A program made the translations under genes and the position numbers. This document shows positions 35,526-44,042 of a DNA stretch of 64,000 nucleotides, one piece after another. Source of the stretch: Rhodovarius lipocyclicus (GTDB lineage Bacteria; Pseudomonadota; Alphaproteobacteria; Acetobacterales; Acetobacteraceae). The DNA lies in the NCBI RefSeq assembly GCF_009900765.1, contig NZ_JAAABL010000003.1:1-64000 (forward strand), given 5' to 3'. The notes under the pieces were generated by a model, which worked only from the letters and a program-made list of their open reading frames with translations, was not told the DNA's origin and searched no databases. Numbering within the stretch: position 1 is the stretch's first letter; every line of letters starts with the position of its first letter.

Positions 35526-36929
35526 ATGAACGGTTTCAGGGCACTTCTCGGTGAGGCGAACTGCCTGACCGAGGCGGCCGACATCGCCCCCTATGCCACC
35601 GACTGGCGCGGCCAGCAGGGCGCCATGCCCGCCGCCGTGGTGCGCCCGGCCACGGTGGAACAGGCCGCCGGCGTGCTGCGCCTGGCCGCCGAGCACGGCA
35701 TGCATGTGGTGCCCAATGGCGGCCGCACCGGGCTTTCCGGCGGCGCGCTGCCCATTCCCGGCAATGCCCCGATCCTCATCGTCTCCCTGGAGCGCATGCG
35801 CCGCATCCGCGCGTTGGACCCGGTGGACATGTCCATCGCCGTGGATGCCGGCATCACCGTGCAGGCTGTGCAGGAGGCGGCACGGGAGGCCGGGCGGCAT
35901 TTCCCCCTCAGCTTCGGGGCACAGGGTTCGGCGCAGATCGGCGGCGCGCTGTCCACCAATGCGGGCGGCATCAACACGCTGCGCTACGGCAACGCTCGCG
36001 ACCTGGTGCTGGGGCTGGAGGTGGTGCTGCCCGACGGCCGCGTGCTGGACGACATGCGCCGCATCCGCAAGGACAACACCGGCTATGCCCTGCGCCACCT
36101 GTTCCTGGGGGCGGAGGGCACGCTGGGGTTGATCACCGGGGCCTCCCTGAAGCTGTTCCCGGCCCTGCGCACGCGGGAGACAGCCTTCCTCTCCGTGCCC
36201 TCGCCGCATCACGCGCTGCGCCTGCTCAGCCGCATGCAGGATTCCGGCGCCGATCTGGTCGCGTTCGAGCTGATGGACAGCCATCTTGTGGAACTGACCG
36301 TGGGCTATGTGCCCGGCCTGCGAATGCCAGTGCCGATGACCACGCCCTGGTGCGTCATCATCGAGGCGGGCTCCCCGCACCCCGCCGCCCCGGTGCGCGA
36401 ATTGATGGAATCCGCCCTGGCCGAGGCGCTGGATGCCGGCGAGGCCATCGACGTGATGCTGGCCGAAAGCGAGGAGGCCCGCACCATGATCTGGCGCATC
36501 CGCGAAAGCGCGCCGGAGGCCTCGCGCTCCACCGGCCCCGCCGTACCGACCGACACGGCCGTGCCGGTTTCCGCCGTGCCGGAGTTCCTGGACGCGGTGC
36601 TGGCCCTGTCCGAGGCCCGCTGGCCGGGGATGCGGGTGGGGGCCATGGGCCATCTGGGCGACGGCAACATCCATATCAGCCTGCATGGCCCGGCCGGCAT
36701 GCCGCGCGAGGAATGGCTGCGCCAGGCCGGCGGCTTCGCCGAGGCGGTGAACGAGCTGGCGGTGCGGACGGGCGGCAGCTTCTCGGCCGAGCATGGCATC
36801 GGCCTGACCAAGCTGAAGGGGATGAGCACGCTGAAGAACCCCGTCGCCGTCTCCCTGATGCGGGCCATCAAGGGGGCCATCGACCCCACGGGGCTGATGA
36901 ACCCGGGCAAGGTGCTGCCGCCCGGGTGA
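35526..36929 (+). CDS. FAD-binding oxidoreductase, GlcD/D-2-hydroxyglutarate dehydrogenase-like
   Basis: A 467-residue VAO-fold flavoprotein. FAD binding is shown by VVPNGGRTGLSGGALP and FGAQGSAQIGGALSTNAGG; the C-terminal cap has MGHLGDGNIHISLHG and the signature SAEHGIGLTKLKGM. Relatives oxidise D-2-hydroxyacids such as D-lactate, glycolate or D-2-hydroxyglutarate. GGAGGAG provides a strong ribosome site. It is divergent from the GMC operon; the next plus-strand gene starts 52 bases downstream. Confidence 0.9.
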   Translation: MNGFRALLGEANCLTEAADIAPYATDWRGQQGAMPAAVVRPATVEQAAGVLRLAAEHGMHVVPNGGRTGLSGGALPIPGNAPILIVSLERMRRIRALDPVDMSIAVDAGITVQAVQEAAREAGRHFPLSFGAQGSAQIGGALSTNAGGINTLRYGNARDLVLGLEVVLPDGRVLDDMRRIRKDNTGYALRHLFLGAEGTLGLITGASLKLFPALRTRETAFLSVPSPHHALRLLSRMQDSGADLVAFELMDSHLVELTVGYVPGLRMPVPMTTPWCVIIEAGSPHPAAPVRELMESALAEALDAGEAIDVMLAESEEARTMIWRIRESAPEASRSTGPAVPTDTAVPVSAVPEFLDAVLALSEARWPGMRVGAMGHLGDGNIHISLHGPAGMPREEWLRQAGGFAEAVNELAVRTGGSFSAEHGIGLTKLKGMSTLKNPVAVSLMRAIKGAIDPTGLMNPGKVLPPG

Positions 36930-36981
36930 TCCCTCATTTGCGCAATTGCGCTGCGCCGCCGTCATTCGCTAGCCATGGCGC

Positions 36982-37689
36982 ATGGCACGCATCCCCATCC
37001 ACTACGACAGCTTCATGATCTCCAACGGGCTCAAGGGCTCGGAGCGGGCGAATGTCGGGCGGATCAAGCATCACACGCTGGTCCGCGACGCCGACGACAT
37101 GACCGTCTCGGCCTATGACCACCACATCGCCCGGCTGACGAACATCGTGCCGGGGGATGTCTCCACCTTCCGCACCATCTGCCTGGAATGGCGGATCGTG
37201 GTGGTGGTGCGCAACCCGGGGGTGTCCACCCTGCGGGCGGGCAATCTGGGCATCGGCGTCACCGGCAAGCCGGAGGAGGACAAGCAGGGCCTGAAGGTGG
37301 GCAACGATGTGGTGCGCCGCGCCAATGGCGAGCTGATCGTGGGCGACTACGACCTGATGTCCGTCTGGGCCGCCGAGGGCCATGGCTATGAGAAGATCGA
37401 GTTCACCCGCGATGGCTCGGGCCACGGCGCCAAATGGACGAACCCGGAGGCCGAGCGCCTGTTCCTGCGCTTCAATGCCAGCCTGACCATCAAGCTGGAA
37501 CACGGCGCCAATGACGACTGGAAGACGGACAACCCCATCTATCAGAACATCCGCAACAATGGCGTGATCGGCCACCGCAGCTATGTCGCCTTCACCGATA
37601 CCGGGGACTACAAGTTGCTCGGCTCCCCGGGGGCGTTGAAGTCGTATTATCTGAACGTGCTGAAGGTGGATTGGCCGTATTCGGTCTAA
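36982..37689 (+). CDS. Putative class II adenylate cyclase-like protein (ExoY/CyaA/edema factor fold)
   Basis: A 235-residue protein without signal peptide or membrane segment. Its features line up in order with bacterial toxin cyclases: VVVRNPG (Arg77; compare FRLVNP in CyaA), GVTGK-PEEDK (Lys96, Lys101; compare the ATK and HAK lysines), GDYDLMSVW (Asp122, Asp124; metal pair in TADIDMFAI), HGANDDWKTDNP (His174, Asn184; compare HGTEQNNP), and a final strand plus LLGSPGALKSYY (compare MLTRGQLKEY). The large insert between lysines and aspartates is missing, so this would be a minimal version. Similarity is by eye and remote; the lysine spacing differs from classic members. It might instead be an unrelated fold. 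No secretion genes are nearby. Confidence 0.5.
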   Translation: MARIPIHYDSFMISNGLKGSERANVGRIKHHTLVRDADDMTVSAYDHHIARLTNIVPGDVSTFRTICLEWRIVVVVRNPGVSTLRAGNLGIGVTGKPEEDKQGLKVGNDVVRRANGELIVGDYDLMSVWAAEGHGYEKIEFTRDGSGHGAKWTNPEAERLFLRFNASLTIKLEHGANDDWKTDNPIYQNIRNNGVIGHRSYVAFTDTGDYKLLGSPGALKSYYLNVLKVDWPYSV

Positions 37690-38519
37690 CCCAGCTCCTC
37701 CCACGCCGCCCGCGCCAGCTTCGCGATCGCCAAATACGCGCCCGACTGCCCCGGCAGCCCGTCGGGCAGCGTATCCGGCAGCCAATCGGCGTAGGCCGCG
37801 ATGGCGAACAGCGGCTTGCCCTCCTTCCATACCACGCCCACATCGCTGCGCCCGCGCTTGCTGCGGCCGGTCTTGTTGGCGATGCGCGTGCCCCAGGGCA
37901 GCAGGAAGGGGATCATCCCCCGCAGCCGCTGCCAGCTCATGATCTCCAGCCCCTCGGCGCAGAGGTCGGGCGTCAGGCCCATCGCCTCCGCCTCGATGGC
38001 GTCCTCCGCACCGCGCAGGATGGCGCGCAGCAGCCGCACCTGGTCGGCCGGGGTGGTGGTGGCGGTGGCCTCGGGCGGGTGGTTCCAGGGCAGGTCGGGG
38101 TTGGGTACCAGCCCGCGCAGCCGGGTGTTCGCCATGCCGATGCCATGCGCCCAGGCGGTGACGGTATCCACCCCCACCTCCTTCAGCACCAGCTGCGTGC
38201 TGACATTGTCGCTGGTGATGATCATGTTCACGATGGCATCGCGCAGCGAGTATTCCGTGCCCGGGGTCATGTACTGGTAGGTGCCGCTGGTGATGTTGGC
38301 CTGCAGGTCGGCGGTGATGGTCAGCTTCTTCGACAGATCCAGCCGCCCGGCCCGGGCGCCGGCCAGCGCGCACATCATGATCGCCACCTTCCGCGTGCTG
38401 GCGGAGGGCTGGACGATCGCCTCGCCCCGGCCCCAGCCCCGGCCGCTGCCGTCCAGCGCCTCGATGCGATAGGTCAGGGTGAAGGGCTGTGCGGCGGCGA
38501 TGCTCTCGAACCGGTCCAT
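37686..38519 (-). CDS. Class A beta-lactamase-like serine hydrolase, cytoplasmic, without the omega-loop glutamate
   Basis: A 277-residue protein with the penicillin-recognising motifs: Ser41-Thr-Arg-Lys44, Ser103-Asp-Asn105 and Lys216-Thr-Gly218. The omega-loop region (RLRGLVPNPDLPWNHPPEAT) has no glutamate equivalent to the Glu166 that deacylates beta-lactams, and there is no signal peptide. So it is unlikely to be a resistance enzyme; an esterase, amidase or peptidase role is more likely. The start at ATG 38519 is supported by GGGAG. It overlaps the convergent cyclase-like gene by four bases and is divergent from the amidase. Confidence 0.8.
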   Translation of the reverse strand: MDRFESIAAAQPFTLTYRIEALDGSGRGWGRGEAIVQPSASTRKVAIMMCALAGARAGRLDLSKKLTITADLQANITSGTYQYMTPGTEYSLRDAIVNMIITSDNVSTQLVLKEVGVDTVTAWAHGIGMANTRLRGLVPNPDLPWNHPPEATATTTPADQVRLLRAILRGAEDAIEAEAMGLTPDLCAEGLEIMSWQRLRGMIPFLLPWGTRIANKTGRSKRGRSDVGVVWKEGKPLFAIAAYADWLPDTLPDGLPGQSGAYLAIAKLARAAWEELG

Positions 38520-38580
38520 GGCTTGCGCTCCCGTCATGTCCGGACAAGGCTAGGCCCGAAGCAGCGGAGGCGTCGAGAGC

Positions 38581-39939
38581 ATGAGCTACCATCCATCCTG
38601 GCGGGGCGTGACCTTCCATGACGTGGTGCCGGAGGGCACGCTGACGCCCCGCGCCTTCCTGGAGGATTGCCTGGAGCGCATCGCGGAGCGCGAGCCTGTC
38701 GTCCGCGCCTTCACCGCCATGAATGTCGAGGACGCCCGCGCCGTGGCCGACGCCGCGACCGCGCGCCGCGCGGCGGGCCGCCCGCTCTCGGCCATTGACG
38801 GCATGCCCATCGCGATCAAGGACCTGATCGAGACGCGCGACATGCCCACCCAGATGGGCTGCGCCGCCTATGCGGGCAATTTCCCCAAGCGCGACAGCGC
38901 CATGATCCAGGCATTGCGGGAGGCCGGGGCGGTCATCCTGGCCAAGGCCGTGACGACCGAGCTGGGCCAGAGCGAGCCCGGCCCCACCACCAACCCCTGG
39001 AACCCCCGGCACACGCCGGGCGGCAGTTCCTCGGGCAGTGCGGCGGCGGTGGCCGCGGGTTTCGTGCCGGTGGCCATCGGCACCCAGGTGGGCGGCAGCA
39101 TCATCCGCCCCGCGGCCTATTGCGGGAACTGGGCGCTGAAGCCCAGCCAGGGCGCCATCCATCGTGGTGAGCGCCAGGGCACCAGCCAATCCACCGCCGG
39201 CCCCCACGCCAATTGCGCCGAGGATGCCTGGCTGGTGGCGCGTGAGATCAGCCGCCGCGTGGGCGGCGACCCGGGCCACCCCGGCCTGCAAGGCCCCTTC
39301 ACCGTGCCCGAGCCGCAGCGCCCCATCCGCATCGGCGTGATGCGCACCGAGATCTGGGACCGCATCCCCGCCGCCGCGCGCGATGCGTTCGAGCAGTTGG
39401 TGCGCTCCCTGTCGGTCGAGGTGCTGTGGCCGGAGGAACACCCGCTGCTGGCGGCCTTCGAGAAGCGCCTGAGTCACGCGAATGCCGTGGGCGGGCGGAT
39501 CACCAGCTTCGAGAACCGCTGGAGCCTGTGCAACCTGCCGCGCGACAAGCTGGCCGCCCGCACCCTGGCGCGGCTGGATATCAGCATGACCTACACCGCC
39601 GAGGATTATCACGTGGCGCTGGTGGAGCGGCAGGCGATGCGCGCGGCCCATGCGGCGCTGGCGCCGGTGGTGGACATGCTGATCGCGCCGTCCTGCCCTG
39701 GCCCCGCGCCGGTCTGGGACCCCCTGGCGCCCGATGCCGACGACAACCCGCGCCCCACCGGGGATGCCGCGTGCAACGCGGGCACCTCGGCCCTGGGCGC
39801 GCCGGCCGTGACCATGCCGTTGCTGGCGGTGGGCGGGCTGCCCATGGGCGCGCAGGTGGTGTGCCAGCCGGGTGAGGATGCGCGCGCCATCGCCTATGCC
39901 CGCTGGCTGTATACCCACACCCCGGCCGTGGTGGTGTAA
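38581..39939 (+). CDS. Amidase signature family hydrolase
   Basis: A 452-residue amidase using a Ser-cisSer-Lys triad: Lys in PIAIKDLIE (about residue 80), the glycine/serine-rich GGSSSGSAAAVAAG with the cis-Ser, and the nucleophile in TQVGGSIIRPAAYCG. Family members hydrolyse a wide range of amides, from GatA to indole-acetamide and urea derivatives. No gatB or gatC is adjacent, so this is a catabolic-type amidase of unknown substrate. It is cytosolic, with a 61-base region shared with the divergent serine hydrolase gene. Confidence 0.9.
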   Translation: MSYHPSWRGVTFHDVVPEGTLTPRAFLEDCLERIAEREPVVRAFTAMNVEDARAVADAATARRAAGRPLSAIDGMPIAIKDLIETRDMPTQMGCAAYAGNFPKRDSAMIQALREAGAVILAKAVTTELGQSEPGPTTNPWNPRHTPGGSSSGSAAAVAAGFVPVAIGTQVGGSIIRPAAYCGNWALKPSQGAIHRGERQGTSQSTAGPHANCAEDAWLVAREISRRVGGDPGHPGLQGPFTVPEPQRPIRIGVMRTEIWDRIPAAARDAFEQLVRSLSVEVLWPEEHPLLAAFEKRLSHANAVGGRITSFENRWSLCNLPRDKLAARTLARLDISMTYTAEDYHVALVERQAMRAAHAALAPVVDMLIAPSCPGPAPVWDPLAPDADDNPRPTGDAACNAGTSALGAPAVTMPLLAVGGLPMGAQVVCQPGEDARAIAYARWLYTHTPAVVV

Positions 39940-40089
39940 CGGGCTGGCCGCTTGAAACACCGCGGGCGCTCCCTTAGCTTACGGAAAGTTTAGCTTTGCC
40001 TGCGGTGTCTGCCGCGCCCGCCATCCCAGGCGGGCGCCCTGCCATGTGATCCGTGCGGCGGCGAGCCACATCGCATCGAAGGCGGCCGG

Positions 40090-41799
40090 ATGGACCACAA
40101 CATCTCCCTGATCACCACGCTGGCCGCCGGTTTCGGCATCGCCCTGCTGCTGGGCTTCATCGCGGAGCGCCTGAAAGTGCCGGCCCTGGTCGGCTATCTG
40201 CTGGCCGGCATCATCATCGGGCCCGGCACGCCGGGCTTCGTGGCCGATGTGGGGCTGGCGGGCCAGCTTTCGGAAATCGGCGTGATGCTGCTGATGTTCG
40301 GGGTGGGGCTGCATTTCTCCCTGAAGGATTTGCTGGCGGTGAAGCGCATCGCGGTGCCCGGGGCGGTGGTGCAGATGACGCTGGCCACGGCGCTCGGCAT
40401 GGCGACCGGCCTGTGGTGGGGCTGGAGCTGGGGGGCGGGGCTGGTTTTCGGCCTGTCCCTGTCCTGCGCCAGCACCGTGGTGCTGCTGAAGGCGCTGGAG
40501 GCGCGGGGCGTGCTGGAAAGCATGAACGGCCGCATCGCCGTGGGCTGGCTGGTGGTGGAGGACCTGGCGACCGTCCTGGTGCTGGTGCTGCTGCCCCCGC
40601 TGGCGGGGGTGCTGGGCGGCACGGTCGTGGCCGCGCCCTCGGGCGACGCGCTGTGGCTGACCATCGTGAAGACGCTGCTGCAGGTCGCGGCCTTCATCGC
40701 GCTGATGCTGGTCGCGGGGCGGCGGCTGCTGCCCTGGCTGCTGTGGCAGGTGGCGCGCACCGGGTCGCGCGAATTGTTCACCCTGGCCGTGGTCGCGGCC
40801 GCCATCGGCATCGCGGTGGGCGCGGCGGAGCTGTTCCATGTCTCCTTCGCGCTGGGGGCGTTCTTCGCGGGGATGGTGATGCGCGAATCCGAATTCGCGC
40901 ACCGCGCCGCCGAGGAATCGCTGCCGCTGCGCGATGCCTTCTCGGTGCTGTTCTTCGTCTCCGTCGGCATGCTGTTCAAGCCCGCCATCCTGATCGAGCA
41001 GCCGCTGCATGTGCTGGCGGTGGTCGGCATCATCATGATCGGCAAGTCCATCGCGGCGCTGGGGCTGGTGATCATGCTGCGCTACCCGCTCAGCACGGCG
41101 ATGATCGTCTCGGCCAGCCTGGCGCAGATCGGCGAATTCTCCTTCATCATGGCCGGGCTCGGCGTCTCGCTCGGCATCCTGCCCGCCGAGGGCATGAGCC
41201 TGATCCTGGCCGGCGCCCTGATCTCCATCGCGCTGAACCCGGTGCTGTTCGCGGCCATCGAGCCCGCGCGGCGCTGGATCATCAAGCGCTCCCGCACCGC
41301 CCGCCGGCTGGAACGCCGCACCGACCCCTATGCCCAGCTGCCCATGACGACGGAGCGCAAATACCTGGAAGGGCAGGTGGTGCTGGTGGGCTATGGCCGG
41401 GTGGGCCGGCGCATCGCGGCGGCGCTGGATGAGCGCGGCATCCCCTATGTGGTGGCTGAGCAGAACCGCGAGATGGTGGAGGATCTGCGCCATCGGGGCC
41501 TGGCCGCCGTGTCGGGCAATGCGGCGGACCCGGCGGTGCTGATCCAGGCCCATATCGCCCAGGCGGCGATGCTGGTGGTGGCCACCCCGGACACGCTGGG
41601 CGTGCGGCAGATGGCCGACACCGCGCGCAAGCTGAACCCGGGCATCGAGATCGTGCTGCGCACCCACAGCGAGGAGGAATCCGAACTGCTGCGCAGCGAG
41701 AACACCGGCACGGTGTTCTTCGGCGAGGAGGAGCTGGCGAAGGGCATGACGCGGCATGTGCTGACGCGCTTCGCACCGAAGCAGAAGGGCGGGCACTAA
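40090..41799 (+). CDS. Monovalent cation:proton antiporter-2, KefB/YbaL type, with TrkA-N domain
   Basis: A 569-residue protein: 11-12 membrane helices of the Na+/H+ exchanger fold (VGYLLAGIIIGPGTPGFV, GVMLLMFGVGLHFSLKDL, SCASTVVLLKALEARGVLE, GWLVVEDLATVLVLVLL), then a cytosolic RCK/TrkA-N nucleotide-binding domain (VLVGYGRVGRRIAAALDERG, about residues 430-550). It probably exports K+ or Na+ in exchange for protons under nucleotide or redox control. A second copy of the same architecture lies at 59420-61162. A 150-base gap upstream shows no clear promoter boxes. Confidence 0.9.
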   Translation: MDHNISLITTLAAGFGIALLLGFIAERLKVPALVGYLLAGIIIGPGTPGFVADVGLAGQLSEIGVMLLMFGVGLHFSLKDLLAVKRIAVPGAVVQMTLATALGMATGLWWGWSWGAGLVFGLSLSCASTVVLLKALEARGVLESMNGRIAVGWLVVEDLATVLVLVLLPPLAGVLGGTVVAAPSGDALWLTIVKTLLQVAAFIALMLVAGRRLLPWLLWQVARTGSRELFTLAVVAAAIGIAVGAAELFHVSFALGAFFAGMVMRESEFAHRAAEESLPLRDAFSVLFFVSVGMLFKPAILIEQPLHVLAVVGIIMIGKSIAALGLVIMLRYPLSTAMIVSASLAQIGEFSFIMAGLGVSLGILPAEGMSLILAGALISIALNPVLFAAIEPARRWIIKRSRTARRLERRTDPYAQLPMTTERKYLEGQVVLVGYGRVGRRIAAALDERGIPYVVAEQNREMVEDLRHRGLAAVSGNAADPAVLIQAHIAQAAMLVVATPDTLGVRQMADTARKLNPGIEIVLRTHSEEESELLRSENTGTVFFGEEELAKGMTRHVLTRFAPKQKGGH

Positions 41800-42554
41800 C
41801 CCCCGGGCGCTGTCACCTTGATGCCCGCGCCTTCCAGCGCCGGGCGCAGGTGCTGGGCGATGGCCAGCGACCCGGGCGTGTCCGAATGGAAGCAGATGCT
41901 CTCGAAGGCGATGGGGCGGTCGTCGCCTTCGACCGTGCGCACCACGCCGTGCTGGCAGGCGCGCAGCACCTTGGCCGCCACCGCCTGCGGGTCCGGCCGG
42001 CCCACCTGGCGGGCGAAGACGATGGCGCCGCTGTTGTCATAGTCGCGGTCGGCGAAGAATTCCCGGATCACCGGCTGGCCTTCCTCCCGCGCGATGCGGG
42101 CGGTGACGGAGATATCCATGCAGAACAGGAAGGCGGTGGGCGCCACCTTCCGCAGGGCGCGCACCAGGGCGAGGGACATTGCCTCATTCTGCGCCAGCTC
42201 CATGTACAGCGCGCCGTGCGGCTTCACATGGGCGATGGCGCCGCCGTGCCGGGTGGCGAATTCCCGCAGCGCGCCGAGCTGGTAGAGGATGTCGTTGACC
42301 ATCTCCTCCGCCCCCGCGTTGATGCGGCGGCGGCCGAAGCCGCGCAGGTCGTCGAAGCCCGGATGCGCGCCGATCGCCACCCCGTGCCCCACCGCCAGCC
42401 GCACGGTCGCGTCCATCAGCGCCGGATCGCCCGCGTGAAAGCCGGTGGCGATGTTGGCGGAGGTGATGTGGGGCATCAGCGCGGCATCGTCGGTCTCGCC
42501 CAGGCGCCAATGGCCGAAGCCCTCACCCATGTCGCAGTTGATGTCCACCTGCAT
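41796..42554 (-). CDS. pxpA: 5-oxoprolinase subunit A (LamB/YcsF family)
   Basis: A 252-residue protein with the family start VDINCDMGEGFG, ANIATGFHAGDP, GAHPGFDDLRGFGRR and AHVKPHGALYMELA. PxpA works with PxpB and PxpC in ATP-dependent opening of 5-oxoproline to glutamate; the partners are not adjacent here, so either they are elsewhere or this copy has another role. AAGGAG precedes the chosen ATG, and the stop overlaps the convergent antiporter gene by four bases. Production of glutamate links it loosely with the nearby histidine locus. Confidence 0.88.
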   Translation of the reverse strand: MQVDINCDMGEGFGHWRLGETDDAALMPHITSANIATGFHAGDPALMDATVRLAVGHGVAIGAHPGFDDLRGFGRRRINAGAEEMVNDILYQLGALREFATRHGGAIAHVKPHGALYMELAQNEAMSLALVRALRKVAPTAFLFCMDISVTARIAREEGQPVIREFFADRDYDNSGAIVFARQVGRPDPQAVAAKVLRACQHGVVRTVEGDDRPIAFESICFHSDTPGSLAIAQHLRPALEGAGIKVTAPGG

Positions 42555-42587
42555 GCGCCTGCTCCTTCTCGCGGATGCGAAGCGTAG

Positions 42588-42622
42588 CAAAGAAAACGGC
42601 GCGGAGGTTGCCCCCCGCGCCG
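42588..42622 (-). terminator. Intrinsic terminator of the class I aldolase gene
   Basis: Read on the minus strand, an 8 bp GC stem (42597-42604 with 42615-42622) is followed by GTTTTCTTT. It lies 27 bases after the aldolase stop and has the T tract expected for minus-strand transcription. Confidence 0.75.
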
Positions 42623-42648
42623 CGCTTTTCCTGGAAAGGAAAAGTCCT

Positions 42649-43566
42649 TCAGACCTTCGACTTGTAGATGTCGATGATGTCGGACAGCAGCTTCAGCGCC
42701 TCTTCCTTCGGGCGCTGGAAGGCGTTGCGGCCGACGATGGAGCCATTGCCGCCGCCGGCATGGATGGCGCGCACCTCGTTCAGCAGCGCATCGGCGCCCT
42801 TGGCCTCACCGCCCGAGAACACCACCAGGCGACGGCCGTTGAAGCAGGCCTTCACGATGTGGGCGAAGCGGGCAGCCGCGTCGTCCTCGACCGGGTAGGA
42901 GGCGTAGGTCTTCTTCGCGGCATCCAGCGAGATGGCGGCCGTGGGCGGCTTCACCTTGATGATGTGCGCGCCGACCAGGGCGGCGATGTGCGCGGCATAG
43001 GCCGCGATGTCCAGCGCCGTCTCGCCGGTCTTGTCCAGCATCGGGCCGCGCGGATAGGACCACACCACCACGGCCAGGCCCGCGGCCTTGGCCTCGGCGG
43101 CTAGCTCGCGCAGCTCTTCCATCATCTCGAACTGGTATTCGCTGCTCGGGTAGATGGTGAAGCCGATGGCGGAGCAGCCCAGGCGCAGGGCGTCGGCCAC
43201 GGTGGCCGTCACGGCCTGGTCCTTCAGCGTGGCCAGGCTGTTGGAGTGGTTGACCTTCAGGATGGTCGGGATGCAGCCGGCATAGGAAGCGGCGGAGGCC
43301 TCCAGCGCGCCCAGCGGCGCGGCATAGGCGTTCAGCCCGGCCTCGATGGCCAGCTCGAAGTGATAGTGCGGGTCATAGGCGGCGGGGTTCGGCGCGAAGC
43401 TGCGGGCGGGGCCGTGCTCGAAACCCTGGTCCACCGGCAGGATGACCATGCGGCCCGTGCCGCCCAGCTTGCCGGTCATCAGGATGCGGGCGAGGTTCGC
43501 CTTGGTCCCGGGATTGTCGCTCTCATACCAGGAGAGGATTTCCTTGACCTTACGGGTGAGCTTCAT
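42649..43566 (-). CDS. fbaB: Class I fructose-bisphosphate aldolase, DhnA/FbaB type
   Basis: A 305-residue TIM-barrel aldolase of the bacterial/archaeal DhnA type. ILPVDQGFEHGP at the first strand, SAIGFTIYPSSEYQFEM, VVVWSYPRGP, and the Schiff-base region HIIKVKPPTA (Lys204 or Lys206) are clear, as is VFSGGEAKGADALL. It cleaves fructose-1,6-bisphosphate without metal. AGGGAA precedes the chosen ATG; the frame is open farther upstream but without conservation. It appears monocistronic, with its own terminator. Confidence 0.9.
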   Translation of the reverse strand: MKLTRKVKEILSWYESDNPGTKANLARILMTGKLGGTGRMVILPVDQGFEHGPARSFAPNPAAYDPHYHFELAIEAGLNAYAAPLGALEASAASYAGCIPTILKVNHSNSLATLKDQAVTATVADALRLGCSAIGFTIYPSSEYQFEMMEELRELAAEAKAAGLAVVVWSYPRGPMLDKTGETALDIAAYAAHIAALVGAHIIKVKPPTAAISLDAAKKTYASYPVEDDAAARFAHIVKACFNGRRLVVFSGGEAKGADALLNEVRAIHAGGGNGSIVGRNAFQRPKEEALKLLSDIIDIYKSKV

Positions 43567-43613
43567 CTGTGCGGTTCCCTGTGTCCAACCTCGGCCAGGG
43601 TGCTTAGCAAAGC

Positions 43614-44042
43614 CTAGATGGCTGCGGAAGCCGGGGGTTTCGCGATTACAACCCAATGGGTGGTGCAATGCACTGCCACATCGTCACTATTTTCGGCGCG
43701 GATCAGGATTTCCCCGTACAGCATGCGCTTTCCGCCCTTCACCACCCGTGCCTCGGCCACCAGCGGGCCGGGGCCGGCGGGGCGCAGGAAGTTCACATTC
43801 ATGCTGGAGGTGACGCTGTTGTCCTGCCCGGCCGTGGTGGTCAGCAGCGCGGCCCACATCGCCACATCCGCCAGCCCCATCAGCGCGGGGCCGGAGACGG
43901 TGTTGCCCGGCCGCAGCAGGCTGGCATCGGCCGGCAGGCGCAGATGCGCCACACCTTCCTCGGCGTGGATCACCTCCACACCCCATTGCCCCGCCAGCGG
44001 CACGCCCCAGCGGACGGTCTCGGTCAGCCGCGCCAAGTCCAT
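43614..44042 (-). CDS. PaaI-type hotdog thioesterase, last gene of the hut minus arm
   Basis: A 142-residue hotdog-fold protein: GVEVIHAEEGVAHLRLPAD, GNTVSGPALMGLADVAMWAAL and SMNVNFLRPAGPGPLVAEARVV are typical of PaaI/YbgC-like acyl-CoA thioesterases. It probably hydrolyses a small acyl- or aryl-CoA. The ATG shares one base with the hutI stop (TGATG), so it is translationally coupled to histidine catabolism genes although no step of that route uses a CoA ester. The plus arm of the locus also ends in an acyl-CoA enzyme. Confidence 0.82.
   Translation of the reverse strand: MDLARLTETVRWGVPLAGQWGVEVIHAEEGVAHLRLPADASLLRPGNTVSGPALMGLADVAMWAALLTTTAGQDNSVTSSMNVNFLRPAGPGPLVAEARVVKGGKRMLYGEILIRAENSDDVAVHCTTHWVVIAKPPASAAI

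Noticed and set aside
37686-38519. Antibiotic-resistance beta-lactamase
   Set aside because: No signal peptide and no omega-loop glutamate; the motifs alone do not support a resistance function.
36934-39960. A minus-strand open frame of about 1,000 codons across the cyclase-like, beta-lactamase-like and amidase genes
   Set aside because: It is in a different register from the minus-strand hydrolase and antisense to the amidase; no recognisable protein features.
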